This document shows, piece after piece, positions 15,238-23,744 of a stretch of 40,707 bases of DNA. Position 1 is the stretch's first letter; each line of letters opens with the position of its first letter. The stretch is from Marinomonas algarum (GTDB lineage: Bacteria > Pseudomonadota > Gammaproteobacteria > Pseudomonadales > Marinomonadaceae). Below the pieces are notes generated by a model, which was given only the letters and a program-made list of their open reading frames with translations, made no database searches and was not told the origin of the DNA. Position numbers and translations under genes: made by a program. The DNA lies in NCBI RefSeq assembly GCF_020532605.1, contig NZ_JAJATW010000025.1, forward strand, positions 1 to 40,707. Direction: 5' to 3'.

Positions 15238-16548
15238 ATGCGAGTCACCAACAATCTAATTTACGGACAGTCTAGTCGTGCTATTACTCAAGCCAATGAG
15301 AAAATGCTGACAGTCCAAGATAAAATTACGGCGCAGACTGAGATTGTGAAACCCAGCGACAACCCAGTGGGTGCAAGTCAGTTAATGATGTATGAAGGCA
15401 GTAATCGTCAGTTGAAGCGTTTCGATGAAGCGATCGACATGGCAACCAGTAACCTAGAATACCAAGAAGTCGCTTTAGACAGCCTTAACGACTCTCTCGA
15501 TGAAGTGCGCACTTTGTTTGTTCAAGCGCAAAATAATATTAACTCCCAAGAAGACCTCAATGCCATTGCGCAAGAAGTGTCGTTGATCACCGAGTCCATG
15601 GCCGAGCTCATGAACTCCCGTAGCGCAGATGGCAGTTATATTTTTGCCGGAACAGACACAAAAAGCCCACCATTTACTTTGGACACAGAAGGACGCTATC
15701 AGTGGTCAGGCAATGAGGGCATAAAATATGCTCAGATCTCCGAAGACATGAAAGTGCCTGTTACCGATTCTGGCAAAAAGCTATTTCAAGATATTTGGAC
15801 GAATCGAACGTTTTCCTCTCAGCGTTTGGCCGGGGACATATCTTTGTCCACAGAAGTGAAAAATCAAGGGGATTTTAATGAGTTCATGGAGACTTATTAT
15901 GACCCAACAAACCTTGCAGCGAACACCTTCTTGGTCACAACCTTACCCATCAATGCAGAAGAAGGGACGTTACCAGACATTGATCTTAGCGTGTTGCAAG
16001 CTGATTCAACGGAAGATAACCTAAGACGTATGCAGTTTGATGGTGATCCTGGTAAATACGCCATTATGAATAGCTTGGGTGAAGTCGTTTCTTCAGGCAA
16101 TTACACGGCAGGTGAACCGATCAATTTTTCTGGCATGTCATTGACGTTGCGTGGCCAGCCAGGGGCAAGCGTGGGTATTTCTCTTGATAAGCCACGACGT
16201 GACAATGTATTAAACGAAATCAACGATGCTTTAGTGGTGTTAAAAGATCGTAATGCTTCTCCTGAAGCACGTTCTGAAGCCTTTCAAAATGCGACAGTGA
16301 GTATCCAAAACACACAGCGTTCGGTGAGTGAAGGGCGTTCGGCTGTGGGTGGTCGTCTAAATACTTTGCAGGATAGGGGCGATTTCAGTGCGGCCAATCA
16401 GCTTTCAAATGTTATTGCTCAGGATAGAATTGGTGGGTTAGATCTTGCTGCTGCGGCAACGGAGTTGTCGATGAATGAGTCGGCTTTAAACGCTTCTCAG
16501 CAAGTGTTTACGCGCATCAGCAACATGTCATTGTTTAATAAAATATAA
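15238..16548 (+). CDS. flgL: Hook-filament junction protein FlgL (HAP3)
   Basis: FlgL is the second junction protein, placed between FlgK and the flagellin filament. The 436 residues start MRVTNNLIYGQSSRAITQAN and carry the flagellin-like D1 segment MSELMNSRSADGSYIFAGT-type pattern at about 121-140 (seen as AELMNSRSADGSYIFAGTDT). The C-terminal D0 helix is ATELSMNESALNASQQVFTR, then ISNMSLFNKI. GAGGT overlapping the flgK end serves as ribosome site, with only four bases between the genes. Confidence 0.96.
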   Translation: MRVTNNLIYGQSSRAITQANEKMLTVQDKITAQTEIVKPSDNPVGASQLMMYEGSNRQLKRFDEAIDMATSNLEYQEVALDSLNDSLDEVRTLFVQAQNNINSQEDLNAIAQEVSLITESMAELMNSRSADGSYIFAGTDTKSPPFTLDTEGRYQWSGNEGIKYAQISEDMKVPVTDSGKKLFQDIWTNRTFSSQRLAGDISLSTEVKNQGDFNEFMETYYDPTNLAANTFLVTTLPINAEEGTLPDIDLSVLQADSTEDNLRRMQFDGDPGKYAIMNSLGEVVSSGNYTAGEPINFSGMSLTLRGQPGASVGISLDKPRRDNVLNEINDALVVLKDRNASPEARSEAFQNATVSIQNTQRSVSEGRSAVGGRLNTLQDRGDFSAANQLSNVIAQDRIGGLDLAAAATELSMNESALNASQQVFTRISNMSLFNKI

Positions 16549-16569
16549 GGTTGAGGTAATAGAGTCGCG

Positions 16570-18135
16570 ATGTCAGCATTTAAGATTGAGTCCTGTTTTG
16601 GCGCTGACATTAATGTAGGGTATTTTAATATTTATGAAATATTAGATATCTTAGACATTCAAAAAGAAGTAACTTCTCATAAGCGCGTACAAAATTTAGT
16701 AAAAAAGCATGGCCATGATGAGCGTATCGTCGCCGTTGCTATGCGTCAGGTCATTTTTGATATTGTTGGCCCCACGTTAGACGAACCTTTTCTTCCCTTC
16801 GATCCTTATTTTTCAGATGAAAAGCTTTTAACCAGTAAGAAAGAGCGTTTGTATGATGCTCAAGAACGATTTCTGATGTTGTGCCTTTCTGTCGCAACAG
16901 GGCGTTCCGTGCGAAGCCTTAGAAAATTAACACCTGATCTAAGCACAAAAGAATTTAGAGAGAAGCGTAAGCATGGCTTGAGCTTGTTTCGCTATTTTCG
17001 TCAGGAGCTCAACGACCATACCCGTGAATACATCCTCAGTTACAAGGCAAGGATGGAAGCGTCGGGTGTGGGGGAAAATAAGCTTTCAAACAGCACGTCC
17101 AATGAGGTAAAAGACAAAAATTCTGACGTTGCTGATAGGGATATTAAGTCAAAAGTGGCTAAGAAGAAGGCCGCTTCCGCTGTTAAATTAGCCCCTACTT
17201 CGTTCAATGATGAGACGGTAACGGCCCTAAAACTGTTTGCTGAGGGTCATAAGTTAATATCCAATCAAGTTGAACGCTACAAGCGTGGGGAATTATTAGA
17301 ATTGCCTTCCTTAATGATGTTTTGTCGGCGTCTCATTGATTCTCATACCCGCAATAATGCTTCAATTATGGCCATTCGTCATATTAAAGATGCGTCTATT
17401 TACCTAGAGCAGCATGCAATTGGTATGGCAGTCCTAGCCATTCACTTCACTAAGGCAATGAAGCTTTCTCAGGTGTACATAGAGGTGGTGTGTTTAGGGG
17501 CTTTGTTGCTTGACCTTGGACGATTTCGTTTGCCTCCAGCAATGATTACTAAGACAACAAAGATGACAGAGGCTGAGTTTGACCTATTTCGCAAACATAT
17601 TTACTTTGGTGAGCAGATACTGAATAAGTGTGAGGGAGTACCAAAAGCGGTTTATCAGATGCTGATAGATCATCATGAAAAAATCGATGGGTCAGGCTAT
17701 CCCGCAGGGAAGCAAGATCAAGAGATTTCGACATACGGTAAGGTTGCGGCGATTATAGACGCTTACGATGCCATGACGTCAGCGCAAGCGCATAAAGAAT
17801 CGATGACACCGATTAGCGCAATGCAAAAGATGCGCAAAGAATCAGGGTTGGCGTTTGATAAGCGTCTCTTGTCTGTTTTTCTAAGCAGTATTGGTAAAAT
17901 CCCTGTTGGATCTTGTGTTCTGTTATCAAATGGTCGTGTTGGCTTTGTATTAACCTTAAACAAAGAGGCCCAGCCCTCTCTCATACGACAAGTGTATAGC
18001 ATGACCAATAAAGCCTTTATTGAGTCTACGGATATTGAGATCAACAAGGTCTCCCAACTGGATACCGACGTAAAAATTGAAAAAGAAGTGAATCCGCAGC
18101 AATTTAATTTGAAATTTATCAACCATCTCTCCTAA
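16570..18135 (+). CDS. HD-GYP-like protein with altered HD dyad
   Basis: The 521-residue protein has an N-terminal region of unknown type (1-165), a Lys/Ser-rich linker (166-205), and a C-terminal HD-GYP domain (about 215-430). HD-GYP proteins normally hydrolyse cyclic-di-GMP. Recognisable motifs are His282 in YLEQHAIGMAVLA, His343 in RKHIYFGEQIL, His368-His369-Glu with DGSGYP (368-377), and DAYDAMT (397-403). The defining His-Asp pair reads Leu314-Asp315 (ALLLDLGRF), and the Lys after it is Arg318. One metal ligand is therefore missing, so it may be weakly active or a c-di-GMP sensor. It lies 21 bp after flgL in the same unit, suggesting a motility role. Confidence 0.85.
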   Translation: MSAFKIESCFGADINVGYFNIYEILDILDIQKEVTSHKRVQNLVKKHGHDERIVAVAMRQVIFDIVGPTLDEPFLPFDPYFSDEKLLTSKKERLYDAQERFLMLCLSVATGRSVRSLRKLTPDLSTKEFREKRKHGLSLFRYFRQELNDHTREYILSYKARMEASGVGENKLSNSTSNEVKDKNSDVADRDIKSKVAKKKAASAVKLAPTSFNDETVTALKLFAEGHKLISNQVERYKRGELLELPSLMMFCRRLIDSHTRNNASIMAIRHIKDASIYLEQHAIGMAVLAIHFTKAMKLSQVYIEVVCLGALLLDLGRFRLPPAMITKTTKMTEAEFDLFRKHIYFGEQILNKCEGVPKAVYQMLIDHHEKIDGSGYPAGKQDQEISTYGKVAAIIDAYDAMTSAQAHKESMTPISAMQKMRKESGLAFDKRLLSVFLSSIGKIPVGSCVLLSNGRVGFVLTLNKEAQPSLIRQVYSMTNKAFIESTDIEINKVSQLDTDVKIEKEVNPQQFNLKFINHLS

Positions 18136-18178
18136 CCTTCTTTCTTTTTTCCCCTCCCTTCCCTTTTTTTTTCTTTCC
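18136..18178 (+). repeat. 43-nt homopyrimidine tract
   Basis: Every base from 18136 to 18178 is C or T, immediately after the stop codon of the HD-GYP gene. T-runs and C-runs are arranged roughly as a mirror repeat around the CCCTTCCC centre. There is no hairpin, so it is not a standard terminator. It could form triplex DNA or act as a pause or rho-related element. Confidence 0.7.
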
Positions 18179-18236
18179 AGAAACAGACAAAATCGTGCAC
18201 CTCTTCATTTTTTTTCTATTTAATTTCAATAATTTT

Positions 18237-18263
18237 TAAAGTTATTAGAGTAAGGATCGATAA
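18237..18263 (+). promoter_or_regulatory. Sigma-28 promoter P1 of flagellin 1
   Basis: TAAA (18237-18240), 15 bp, then ATCGATAA (18256-18263). Six of the eight -10 bases match GCCGATAA. It is the upstream member of a tandem pair, 172 bp before the start codon. Confidence 0.7.
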
Positions 18264-18329
18264 GAGTCAGTAACGTTTTTTTGAGGTCTGTGCTGTTGCA
18301 AATACAGATCAAATAAACGAAAAAAATAT

Positions 18330-18356
18330 TAAAGCTTATGGCTTCCTTGTCGATAA
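18330..18356 (+). promoter_or_regulatory. Sigma-28 promoter P2 of flagellin 1
   Basis: TAAA (18330-18333), 15 bp, then GTCGATAA (18349-18356), one base from consensus and identical in its -10 to the flgK promoter. It lies 79 bp before the flagellin start, leaving a leader of about 70 nt. Confidence 0.88.
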
Positions 18357-18435
18357 CTTTAATAAGAGACAAAAAACCAAATAATTAATTAAATCAAAAG
18401 GTTGTCTCATTAAATTTTGTTTTTAGGAGAGAAAA

Positions 18436-19326
18436 ATGTCTTTATTTGTTAACACTAATATTTCTTCGCTGAGTGCTCAGCGTTCACTAGCGGGTTCATC
18501 TCGTGACCTAGATACGTCCTTTCAACGTTTGTCTTCTGGACAGCGTATTAATAGCGCTGCAGACGATGCCGCAGGGTTACAAATATCAGATCGATTAACC
18601 TCGCAAATTAATGGTTTAAATCAATCAGTACGAAATGCAAACGATGGTATTTCATTGGCACAAACAGCGGAAGGTGCGTTGGATGAAACAACCAACATGC
18701 TTCAACGTATGCGTACTTTATCTATTCAGTCTGCCAACGGTTCTAACTCTGAGAAAGATCGTATTGCCCTTCAAGAAGAGATGGCACAGCTGTCTACTGA
18801 GATTAACCGAATTGCTGACACCACAACATTTGGTGGTTCTAATTTGCTAGATGGTACTTTTAACGGTGTCTTTCAGGTGGGTGCGGATTCCAATCAGACA
18901 ATCAGTTTTACTTTGGAGTCTGGTGGTTCAAATAACTCCATTGATTACACTGGCAACGGCGGCTTCACTATGTCCGGTTTGTCTGCGAACTCTGCAACCA
19001 CGGTTCAGGTCAGTGTATCGACTGCTTCTATCTCTACTGTTGCGAATGCACAGAGCATGATCGATGTGTTGGACACCATGATTGCAGCCGTTGACTCCAA
19101 GCGTTCGGAGTTGGGTGCAATACAAAACCGCTTTGGCTCAACGATTAACAACTTAACAAATATTTCTGAAAACGTGTCTGCTGCCCGAGCTCGTGTGCGT
19201 GATGCTGATTTTGCTTTAGAAACGGCAAATTTGACCAGTGCTCAGATCCTGCAACAAGCCAGCAGTACTATTCTTGCTCAAGCGAACCAACGTCCACAAA
19301 CCGCTTTGTCCTTGTTAGGAGGCTAA
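18436..19326 (+). CDS. fliC: Flagellin 1
   Basis: This is a structural subunit of the flagellar filament. The 296-residue protein has the conserved N-terminal D0/D1 part ([40 protein letters not shown]) and the C-terminal part ([40 protein letters not shown]). The short central segment (about 155-205) is Ser/Thr/Asn-rich, with no large D2/D3 domain, and is a likely site for pseudaminic acid. AGGAG lies eight bases upstream. Two tandem sigma-28 promoters precede it and a strong terminator follows. It is a close paralogue of flagellin 2 (20208-21095). Confidence 0.97.
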   Translation: MSLFVNTNISSLSAQRSLAGSSRDLDTSFQRLSSGQRINSAADDAAGLQISDRLTSQINGLNQSVRNANDGISLAQTAEGALDETTNMLQRMRTLSIQSANGSNSEKDRIALQEEMAQLSTEINRIADTTTFGGSNLLDGTFNGVFQVGADSNQTISFTLESGGSNNSIDYTGNGGFTMSGLSANSATTVQVSVSTASISTVANAQSMIDVLDTMIAAVDSKRSELGAIQNRFGSTINNLTNISENVSAARARVRDADFALETANLTSAQILQQASSTILAQANQRPQTALSLLGG

Positions 19327-19420
19327 TAGGGACAGAAGAGTGGATGTCTTGGTAATGCAAAAAGATATTCGAGACTTTCTCGGAATATAGGCTACTTCTC
19401 TCTCCTAGAGGTGCCTTTTC

Positions 19421-19453
19421 AGCCGAGTGATGGTTATCACTCGGCTTTTTTTT
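19421..19453 (+). terminator. Terminator of flagellin 1
   Basis: AGCCGAGTGAT (19421-19431) and ATCACTCGGCT (19436-19446) form a perfect 11 bp stem with a GGTT loop, followed by eight T residues. It isolates flagellin 1 as a single-gene transcript. Confidence 0.96.
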
Positions 19454-20131
19454 GCCTAAATTTTGTATTGTTGAGCGTTGAATCGGCCACGCTTTTCTAT
19501 GTTTAAAAGAAACGATAGGAGTATGTCAAAGACGGTGATTTTCAACGGTGTTGAGATCGGCTTTGAGATGCGCTTTTTAACGATTTGATCATGGTTTTTA
19601 GCCGTGTCGATGAGTGGTGAGTGTTGCGGGATAGTCATAATGAGGTTCTATTGAAATGTATTGAGTTTAGTCAGTAATAACAAATTTGCCGGTTGATCTG
19701 ATGTGATCACTTATTGCTGAAAAGTGATTAGCTTTCTCTGTTTTGGTTGTTTTTGCTGCCTTAAGCAGTGATCAGTCTCTGCACTTATTCGTTTTTTATG
19801 TCCGTTGTAAGCGAGGCATTGTTACGCCTATTTTGCGGCAATTTTTTGCTTGCCTGGTTGCCGGTATTTGCCTTTTTTAAGGCGTTTTTGCCGTAGCAAA
19901 GCCGTAGCAAAGTGGCTGGTTAAGGGAGAGCACCTTAGTACGGCCAATTAAACTCATTTAGTGCTGACTTTAGGGGAAAATGACGTGGCAAGCACCGATA
20001 AAGTAACTTTTTGAAAATAATTCACGTTTTTTTATTCTGTTTAATATCTTTTAAAACAATGTGTTAGGAATTTTTTTGCCGTTTTTTGGGTATTTTTTTC
20101 CTCTTTAAGGAATAAAAGTGCCATAGCAAGC
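19454..20131. other. Long intergenic region between the two flagellins
   Basis: No well-supported gene occupies this stretch. It contains a GTGATCAC palindrome near 19703-19710 with related GTGAT/TGATC words around it to about 19775. It also has many TTGCC/GCAA words between about 19840 and 19915, a two-unit tandem repeat at 19890-19911, and a small GCCTT/AAGGC hairpin with a T-run (19870-19888). A 60-codon minus-strand frame (19456-19638) lacks a ribosome site. A partial sigma-28 -10 (ACCGATAA, 19994-20001) has a poor -35. Confidence 0.55.
19890..19911 (+). repeat. Tandem direct repeat 2 x 11 bp
   Basis: GCCGTAGCAAA occurs twice without a gap (19890-19900 and 19901-19911), upstream of flagellin 2. 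It may be a protein-binding repeat or replication slippage. Confidence 0.8.
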
Positions 20132-20158
20132 TAAAGGTTTTTATTTCTGTGCCGAAAA
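20132..20158 (+). promoter_or_regulatory. Sigma-28 promoter of flagellin 2
   Basis: TAAA (20132-20135), 15 bp, then GCCGAAAA (20151-20158), one base from consensus. It lies 49 bp upstream of the start codon, which has a perfect AGGAGG ribosome site. Confidence 0.88.
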
Positions 20159-20207
20159 CCTTGTACGATCTGCTTTTTGCAGGGTTCAATAAAATTAGGA
20201 GGCTATT

Positions 20208-21095
20208 ATGGCTCTTTACGTAAATACAAATACTTCATCATTAAGTGCTCAGCGCCAATTGATGGGTTCAGCCAATTCTTTGGATACTTCTTTTGAACGT
20301 TTGTCTTCTGGTCAACGTATCAACAGTGCGTCTGATGACTCAGCAGGTCTGCTTATTTCTAACCGTTTAACTTCTCAGGTGAATGGTTTAAATCAATCTG
20401 TACGTAATGCCAACGACGGTATTTCTTTGGCGCAAACGGCAGAAGGCGCGTTAGACGAAACAACTAACATGTTGCAACGTATGCGTACCTTGTCTATTCA
20501 GTCTGCCAACGGTTCGAACTCTGATAAAGACCGTGTTGCGATTCAACAAGAAGTTGAGCAGTTGTCTACTGAGATCAACCGTATTGCCTCTGATACCACT
20601 TTCGGTGGCGAAAACTTGTTGGACGGCACATACAATGGTGTTTACCAAGTCGGTGCTGACTCTAACCAAACTATTAGTTTTACGTTGGCGTCTGGTGGTA
20701 CTGCAAACTCAATAGATTATGCTGCAAACGGTGGCTTTACTATGTCCGGTTTGTCTGCAAACTCTGCGACAACACCACAGGTTAGTCAGTCAACGGCTTC
20801 TGTATCAACCGTGGCTAACGCACAAAGTATGATCGATGTGTTGGATACCATGATTGCAGCAGTAGACTCTAAGCGTTCTGAGTTGGGTGCGGTACAAAAC
20901 CGTTTTGGTTCCACTATTACGAACCTAAGCAACATCACTGAAAACGTATCGGCTGCCCGTTCTCGTATTCGTGATACTGACTTTGCTGAGGAAACTGCTA
21001 AGCTAACCAGCTCTCAGATTCTTCAACAGGCAAGTTCATCTATCTTGGCGCAAGCCAATCAGCGTCCACAAACTGCTTTGTCTTTGTTAGGCTAA
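20208..21095 (+). CDS. fliC: Flagellin 2
   Basis: This second flagellin subunit of 295 residues is nearly identical in length and most of its sequence to flagellin 1. Both share [11 protein letters not shown], the block [20 protein letters not shown], and the C-terminal [18 protein letters not shown]. Differences cluster at the N-terminus ([11 protein letters not shown] versus [11 protein letters not shown]), in the central region, and in the last helix ([18 protein letters not shown]). It has its own sigma-28 promoter and a perfect AGGAGG, so it may be the more strongly translated copy. A partial terminator separates it from flaG, giving mostly monocistronic message. A recent duplication is likely. 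Confidence 0.97.
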   Translation: MALYVNTNTSSLSAQRQLMGSANSLDTSFERLSSGQRINSASDDSAGLLISNRLTSQVNGLNQSVRNANDGISLAQTAEGALDETTNMLQRMRTLSIQSANGSNSDKDRVAIQQEVEQLSTEINRIASDTTFGGENLLDGTYNGVYQVGADSNQTISFTLASGGTANSIDYAANGGFTMSGLSANSATTPQVSQSTASVSTVANAQSMIDVLDTMIAAVDSKRSELGAVQNRFGSTITNLSNITENVSAARSRIRDTDFAEETAKLTSSQILQQASSSILAQANQRPQTALSLLG

Positions 21096-21112
21096 TCCAG
21101 TAAGTGGTAGCG

Positions 21113-21143
21113 AAAAGCTGGGGTTTTGCCCTGGCTTTTGTCT
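21113..21143 (+). terminator. Attenuating terminator between flagellin 2 and flaG
   Basis: AAAAGCTGGGG (21113-21123) pairs with CCCTGGCTTTT (21129-21139) over 11 bp including two G-T pairs, loop TTTTG, with a T-rich end. It would reduce read-through from the abundant flagellin message into flaG-fliD. Confidence 0.7.
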
Positions 21144-21161
21144 ACTTGGAGGAACTCTGTT

Positions 21162-21581
21162 ATGACCATCAATGCCAGTGATTTTTCTAAGCAAGGCGTC
21201 AGTTATTCTTTGGTGAGACCCGAGCAACGTGTATCCGATGATTTTATTGCTCAGCGTCAGGAGAATGCTAAAGTAGTGCAAGATACAGAGGGTGCCAGTA
21301 AAACTGACAAAGACGATAAAAGTCAAAGCGATTCAAAAGTGATCGTAGAGGCAAGCGACATCGAAACGGCCAATCAGAAAATGGCTCAATTAAATGTGCG
21401 TTTAACCTTTGAAATGAGTGAAGATCAAAAGCAAAATATTGTTAAAGTATTAGATCAATCGACTGGGGATGTGGTGAGACAAATTCCAACAGAAGAATTC
21501 CTTAAAATGTCTGATAGAATCGATGCTATTATGAGTCAACTCAGTGATATCAAGGGCACCTTGGTAAACAGTGAGGTGTGA
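21162..21581 (+). CDS. flaG: FlaG family protein
   Basis: FlaG proteins are found beside flagellin and fliD in polar-flagellated bacteria and influence filament length; the mechanism is not settled. The start at 21162 gives 139 residues and has GGAGG nine bases upstream; a longer frame from 21126 overlaps the upstream hairpin. The first half is polar and probably disordered. The second half has the FlaG domain: LNVRLTFEMSEDQKQNIVKV, then LDQSTGDVVRQIPTEEFLKM (about 77-116). It lies between flagellin 2 and fliD, as usual. Confidence 0.92.
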   Translation: MTINASDFSKQGVSYSLVRPEQRVSDDFIAQRQENAKVVQDTEGASKTDKDDKSQSDSKVIVEASDIETANQKMAQLNVRLTFEMSEDQKQNIVKVLDQSTGDVVRQIPTEEFLKMSDRIDAIMSQLSDIKGTLVNSEV

Positions 21582-21621
21582 TTCACCCTAAAAGATAATG
21601 CACAGTGTTAGGAGATAAGGT

Positions 21622-23274
21622 ATGTCGGTAGGCTCATTAGGCGCAGGGTCGGGTATGGATCTCGAATCCCTTGTTAAAGAAATGGTGAGCGCTCAACGAG
21701 ACACCAAGGTCAAACTTTATCAGAACAAAATTCAAGGCTATGAAGCCGAGCTCTCTGCAGTGGGTCGGGTCGGTTCCGCTATCGATGGCTTCAAATCGTC
21801 CGTCAATGCACTGAATGATGATGAGCTTTTTACCGGTCGGAACGCAAACATTGCGCAAGATGAAGGTAAAGAAGCCATCGCCATCACCACAGACAAAACA
21901 GCATCAAACGGTTCTTACTCGATTGATGTTAACCAGCTAGCGAAAGGTAGCCGGGTGATGTCTGCCCAAGGTTTGTTTTCTTCTACTGATGATGTTGTTT
22001 CTAAAACGAACTCTGAATTGACGTTTCAAGCCGGCGATAAAGCGTTTTCTATTGATGTTAAAGCAGGCACCACATTATCTGAGCTACGCAACCAAATTAA
22101 CACAGCAGAAGACAACTTTGGTGTTTCTGCCAATTTAGTTGACGATGGTAACGGCAATCTCTTTTTCACAGCAACTTCCTCTATTGAAGGTGCTGGTAAT
22201 TCCCTTCGAATGATTAACAGCGCCCCAACACTTGACGAAAGCGGCCAAGCTATAGAACAAGACAATACGCCAGCTGACGACATCAATGACCCTGCCAGTG
22301 ATATTATTGAAGACGAGCCAGAAATCAAAGACGATACGGACCCGCTTGATATTCGAGGGGACGATGTTGATTTTGCAAACGACGGCCCCATCCCTGCGGA
22401 TGTCGAAAACGATGCGAATGTCACGGAAGATGACACAACAGAAACAGTGCTTAACTCCGCACAAGCGGCGTCACCATCAATACAGGCTAACGAGCAAGGT
22501 CAGGCTTCTTCCGTCATACCGACGTCTATGTTGGACAGTTTGACAACCGAAGGGGCATTTGCCGGTATGTATACGCCGATCGGCGATGAAGCCCAAGATG
22601 CTGTTATTACGGTGGATGGCATACAAATCCGTAACGACACCAATACCTTTGATGAAGCGGTCGCAGGCTTGTCGATAGAGGCTCTGGCACCGACAGAGAA
22701 AGCGACCAAGGTAGACATCAGCTTTGATAAAGAGACTGTTCAAGAGACAGTACAAGGCTTTATTGCTTCTTACAACGACCTTGTCGGCCTGCTAAAACAA
22801 AGCTCTGATAAAGGCGCTGTATTAAATGGTAATAGTATGGTTCGTAATCTGCAGTCTTCCCTATCGACAGAGCTGATGACGAGCCGAGGTGATACCAGCA
22901 CCTTTACCTCTATTTTTGACCTCGGTGTCAAAATGGACAATCAAGGTATGCTGGAGTTTAACCGTGTTAAATTCGATGATGCGATAAAAAATGGCTACAG
23001 CGACATTGCGCCACTGATTGCCGGTGAAAAAGGTTTAGCCAAATCATTAGAAAGCCTTTTATCTAACTACACTGGCTCAAATGGCATGACAAATACATTA
23101 AAGGATTCGCTCCAGCGGTCGATAGATAGTACAGAAGGAACGTTGGAAGCGTACGAAGACCGAATGGTCAAATATGAAGACTCCCTCCGTTCTAAGTTTG
23201 CAAGTTTGGATTCTCGTCTCGCCAATATGAATGCACAGGGCGGTTACTTGAACTCCGTGTTAGCTAACTTGTAA
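21622..23274 (+). CDS. fliD: Flagellar filament cap protein FliD (HAP2)
   Basis: FliD caps the growing filament and inserts flagellin subunits. The 550-residue protein begins SVGSLGAGSGMDLESLVKEM, a typical FliD N-terminus. It ends with the C-terminal coiled coil (SIDSTEGTLEAYEDRMVKYE, then SRLANMNAQGGYLNSVLANL). Between about 202 and 316 there is a strongly acidic, low-complexity insertion full of Asp and Glu (for example DDINDPASDIIEDEPEIKDD). This makes the protein longer than the roughly 470 usual. The insertion would be exposed on the cap. GGAG precedes the ATG. fliS follows after about 35 bp. Confidence 0.95.
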   Translation: MSVGSLGAGSGMDLESLVKEMVSAQRDTKVKLYQNKIQGYEAELSAVGRVGSAIDGFKSSVNALNDDELFTGRNANIAQDEGKEAIAITTDKTASNGSYSIDVNQLAKGSRVMSAQGLFSSTDDVVSKTNSELTFQAGDKAFSIDVKAGTTLSELRNQINTAEDNFGVSANLVDDGNGNLFFTATSSIEGAGNSLRMINSAPTLDESGQAIEQDNTPADDINDPASDIIEDEPEIKDDTDPLDIRGDDVDFANDGPIPADVENDANVTEDDTTETVLNSAQAASPSIQANEQGQASSVIPTSMLDSLTTEGAFAGMYTPIGDEAQDAVITVDGIQIRNDTNTFDEAVAGLSIEALAPTEKATKVDISFDKETVQETVQGFIASYNDLVGLLKQSSDKGAVLNGNSMVRNLQSSLSTELMTSRGDTSTFTSIFDLGVKMDNQGMLEFNRVKFDDAIKNGYSDIAPLIAGEKGLAKSLESLLSNYTGSNGMTNTLKDSLQRSIDSTEGTLEAYEDRMVKYEDSLRSKFASLDSRLANMNAQGGYLNSVLANL

Positions 23275-23309
23275 ACCCGTTTATTGATGACTGACTAATG
23301 GGGTTGTTT

Positions 23310-23744
23310 ATGTACAAAAGTAAAGGAATCCAAGCTTACAGAAAGGACTCACTAAAGTCTGATTTGGCATCGGCTGATCCTCACCGAGTGATTCAGTTAC
23401 TGATGCAAGGAGCACTAGAGAAGCTGGCATTAGGCAAAGGTTGCATCGAACGATCTGACCTTCCTGGTAAAGCAACGGCCTTGACTCATGCTGTTGAAAT
23501 TATCAACGGTTTGCGTGACGCTTTAGATCGCGACGCTAACCCTGAATTGGTTGATAATCTTGAGTCCTTGTATGAGTACATGGTGGTCCGTATCACAGAA
23601 GCCAGCGTCACCAAAGACACTCAAATTATTGATCAAGTAATGGCGTTGTTGTTGCAGATAAAAGGTGCTTGGGATCAGATCACACCGTCGCGTAATCAGG
23701 CGGGCTATACCGATCAGGTTGAAGCGCGTGTAGGGGCAGTATAA
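23310..23744 (+). CDS. fliS: Flagellin export chaperone FliS
   Basis: FliS binds the C-terminus of newly made flagellin and prevents early polymerisation. The start at 23310 gives 144 residues beginning MYKSKGIQAYRKDSL, the usual FliS start, with GGGG six bases upstream; the ATG at 23298 lacks a ribosome site. The helical bundle includes SADPHRVIQLLMQGALEKLA (about 22-41), KATALTHAVEIINGLRDALD, and the C-terminal ALLLQIKGAWDQI. The stop overlaps the start of the next gene in a TAATG, implying translational coupling. Confidence 0.95.
   Translation: MYKSKGIQAYRKDSLKSDLASADPHRVIQLLMQGALEKLALGKGCIERSDLPGKATALTHAVEIINGLRDALDRDANPELVDNLESLYEYMVVRITEASVTKDTQIIDQVMALLLQIKGAWDQITPSRNQAGYTDQVEARVGAV

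Noticed and set aside
19456..19638. 60-codon minus-strand frame between the flagellins
   Set aside because: It has no ribosome site, no recognisable domain, and abuts the flagellin 1 terminator. Conservation would be needed to call it a gene.
19870..19888. GCCTT/AAGGC hairpin with T-run
   Set aside because: A five-base-pair stem in an AT-rich spacer with no gene ending nearby is too weak to call a terminator.
19976..20001. Additional sigma-28 site upstream of flagellin 2
   Set aside because: The -10 (ACCGATAA) is good but the -35 is GAAA with only 14 bp spacing; a clearly better site exists at 20132-20158.
22026..22464. Overlapping minus-strand frames inside fliD
   Set aside because: They arise from the Asp/Glu-rich insertion read backwards; no start signal or domain is visible.
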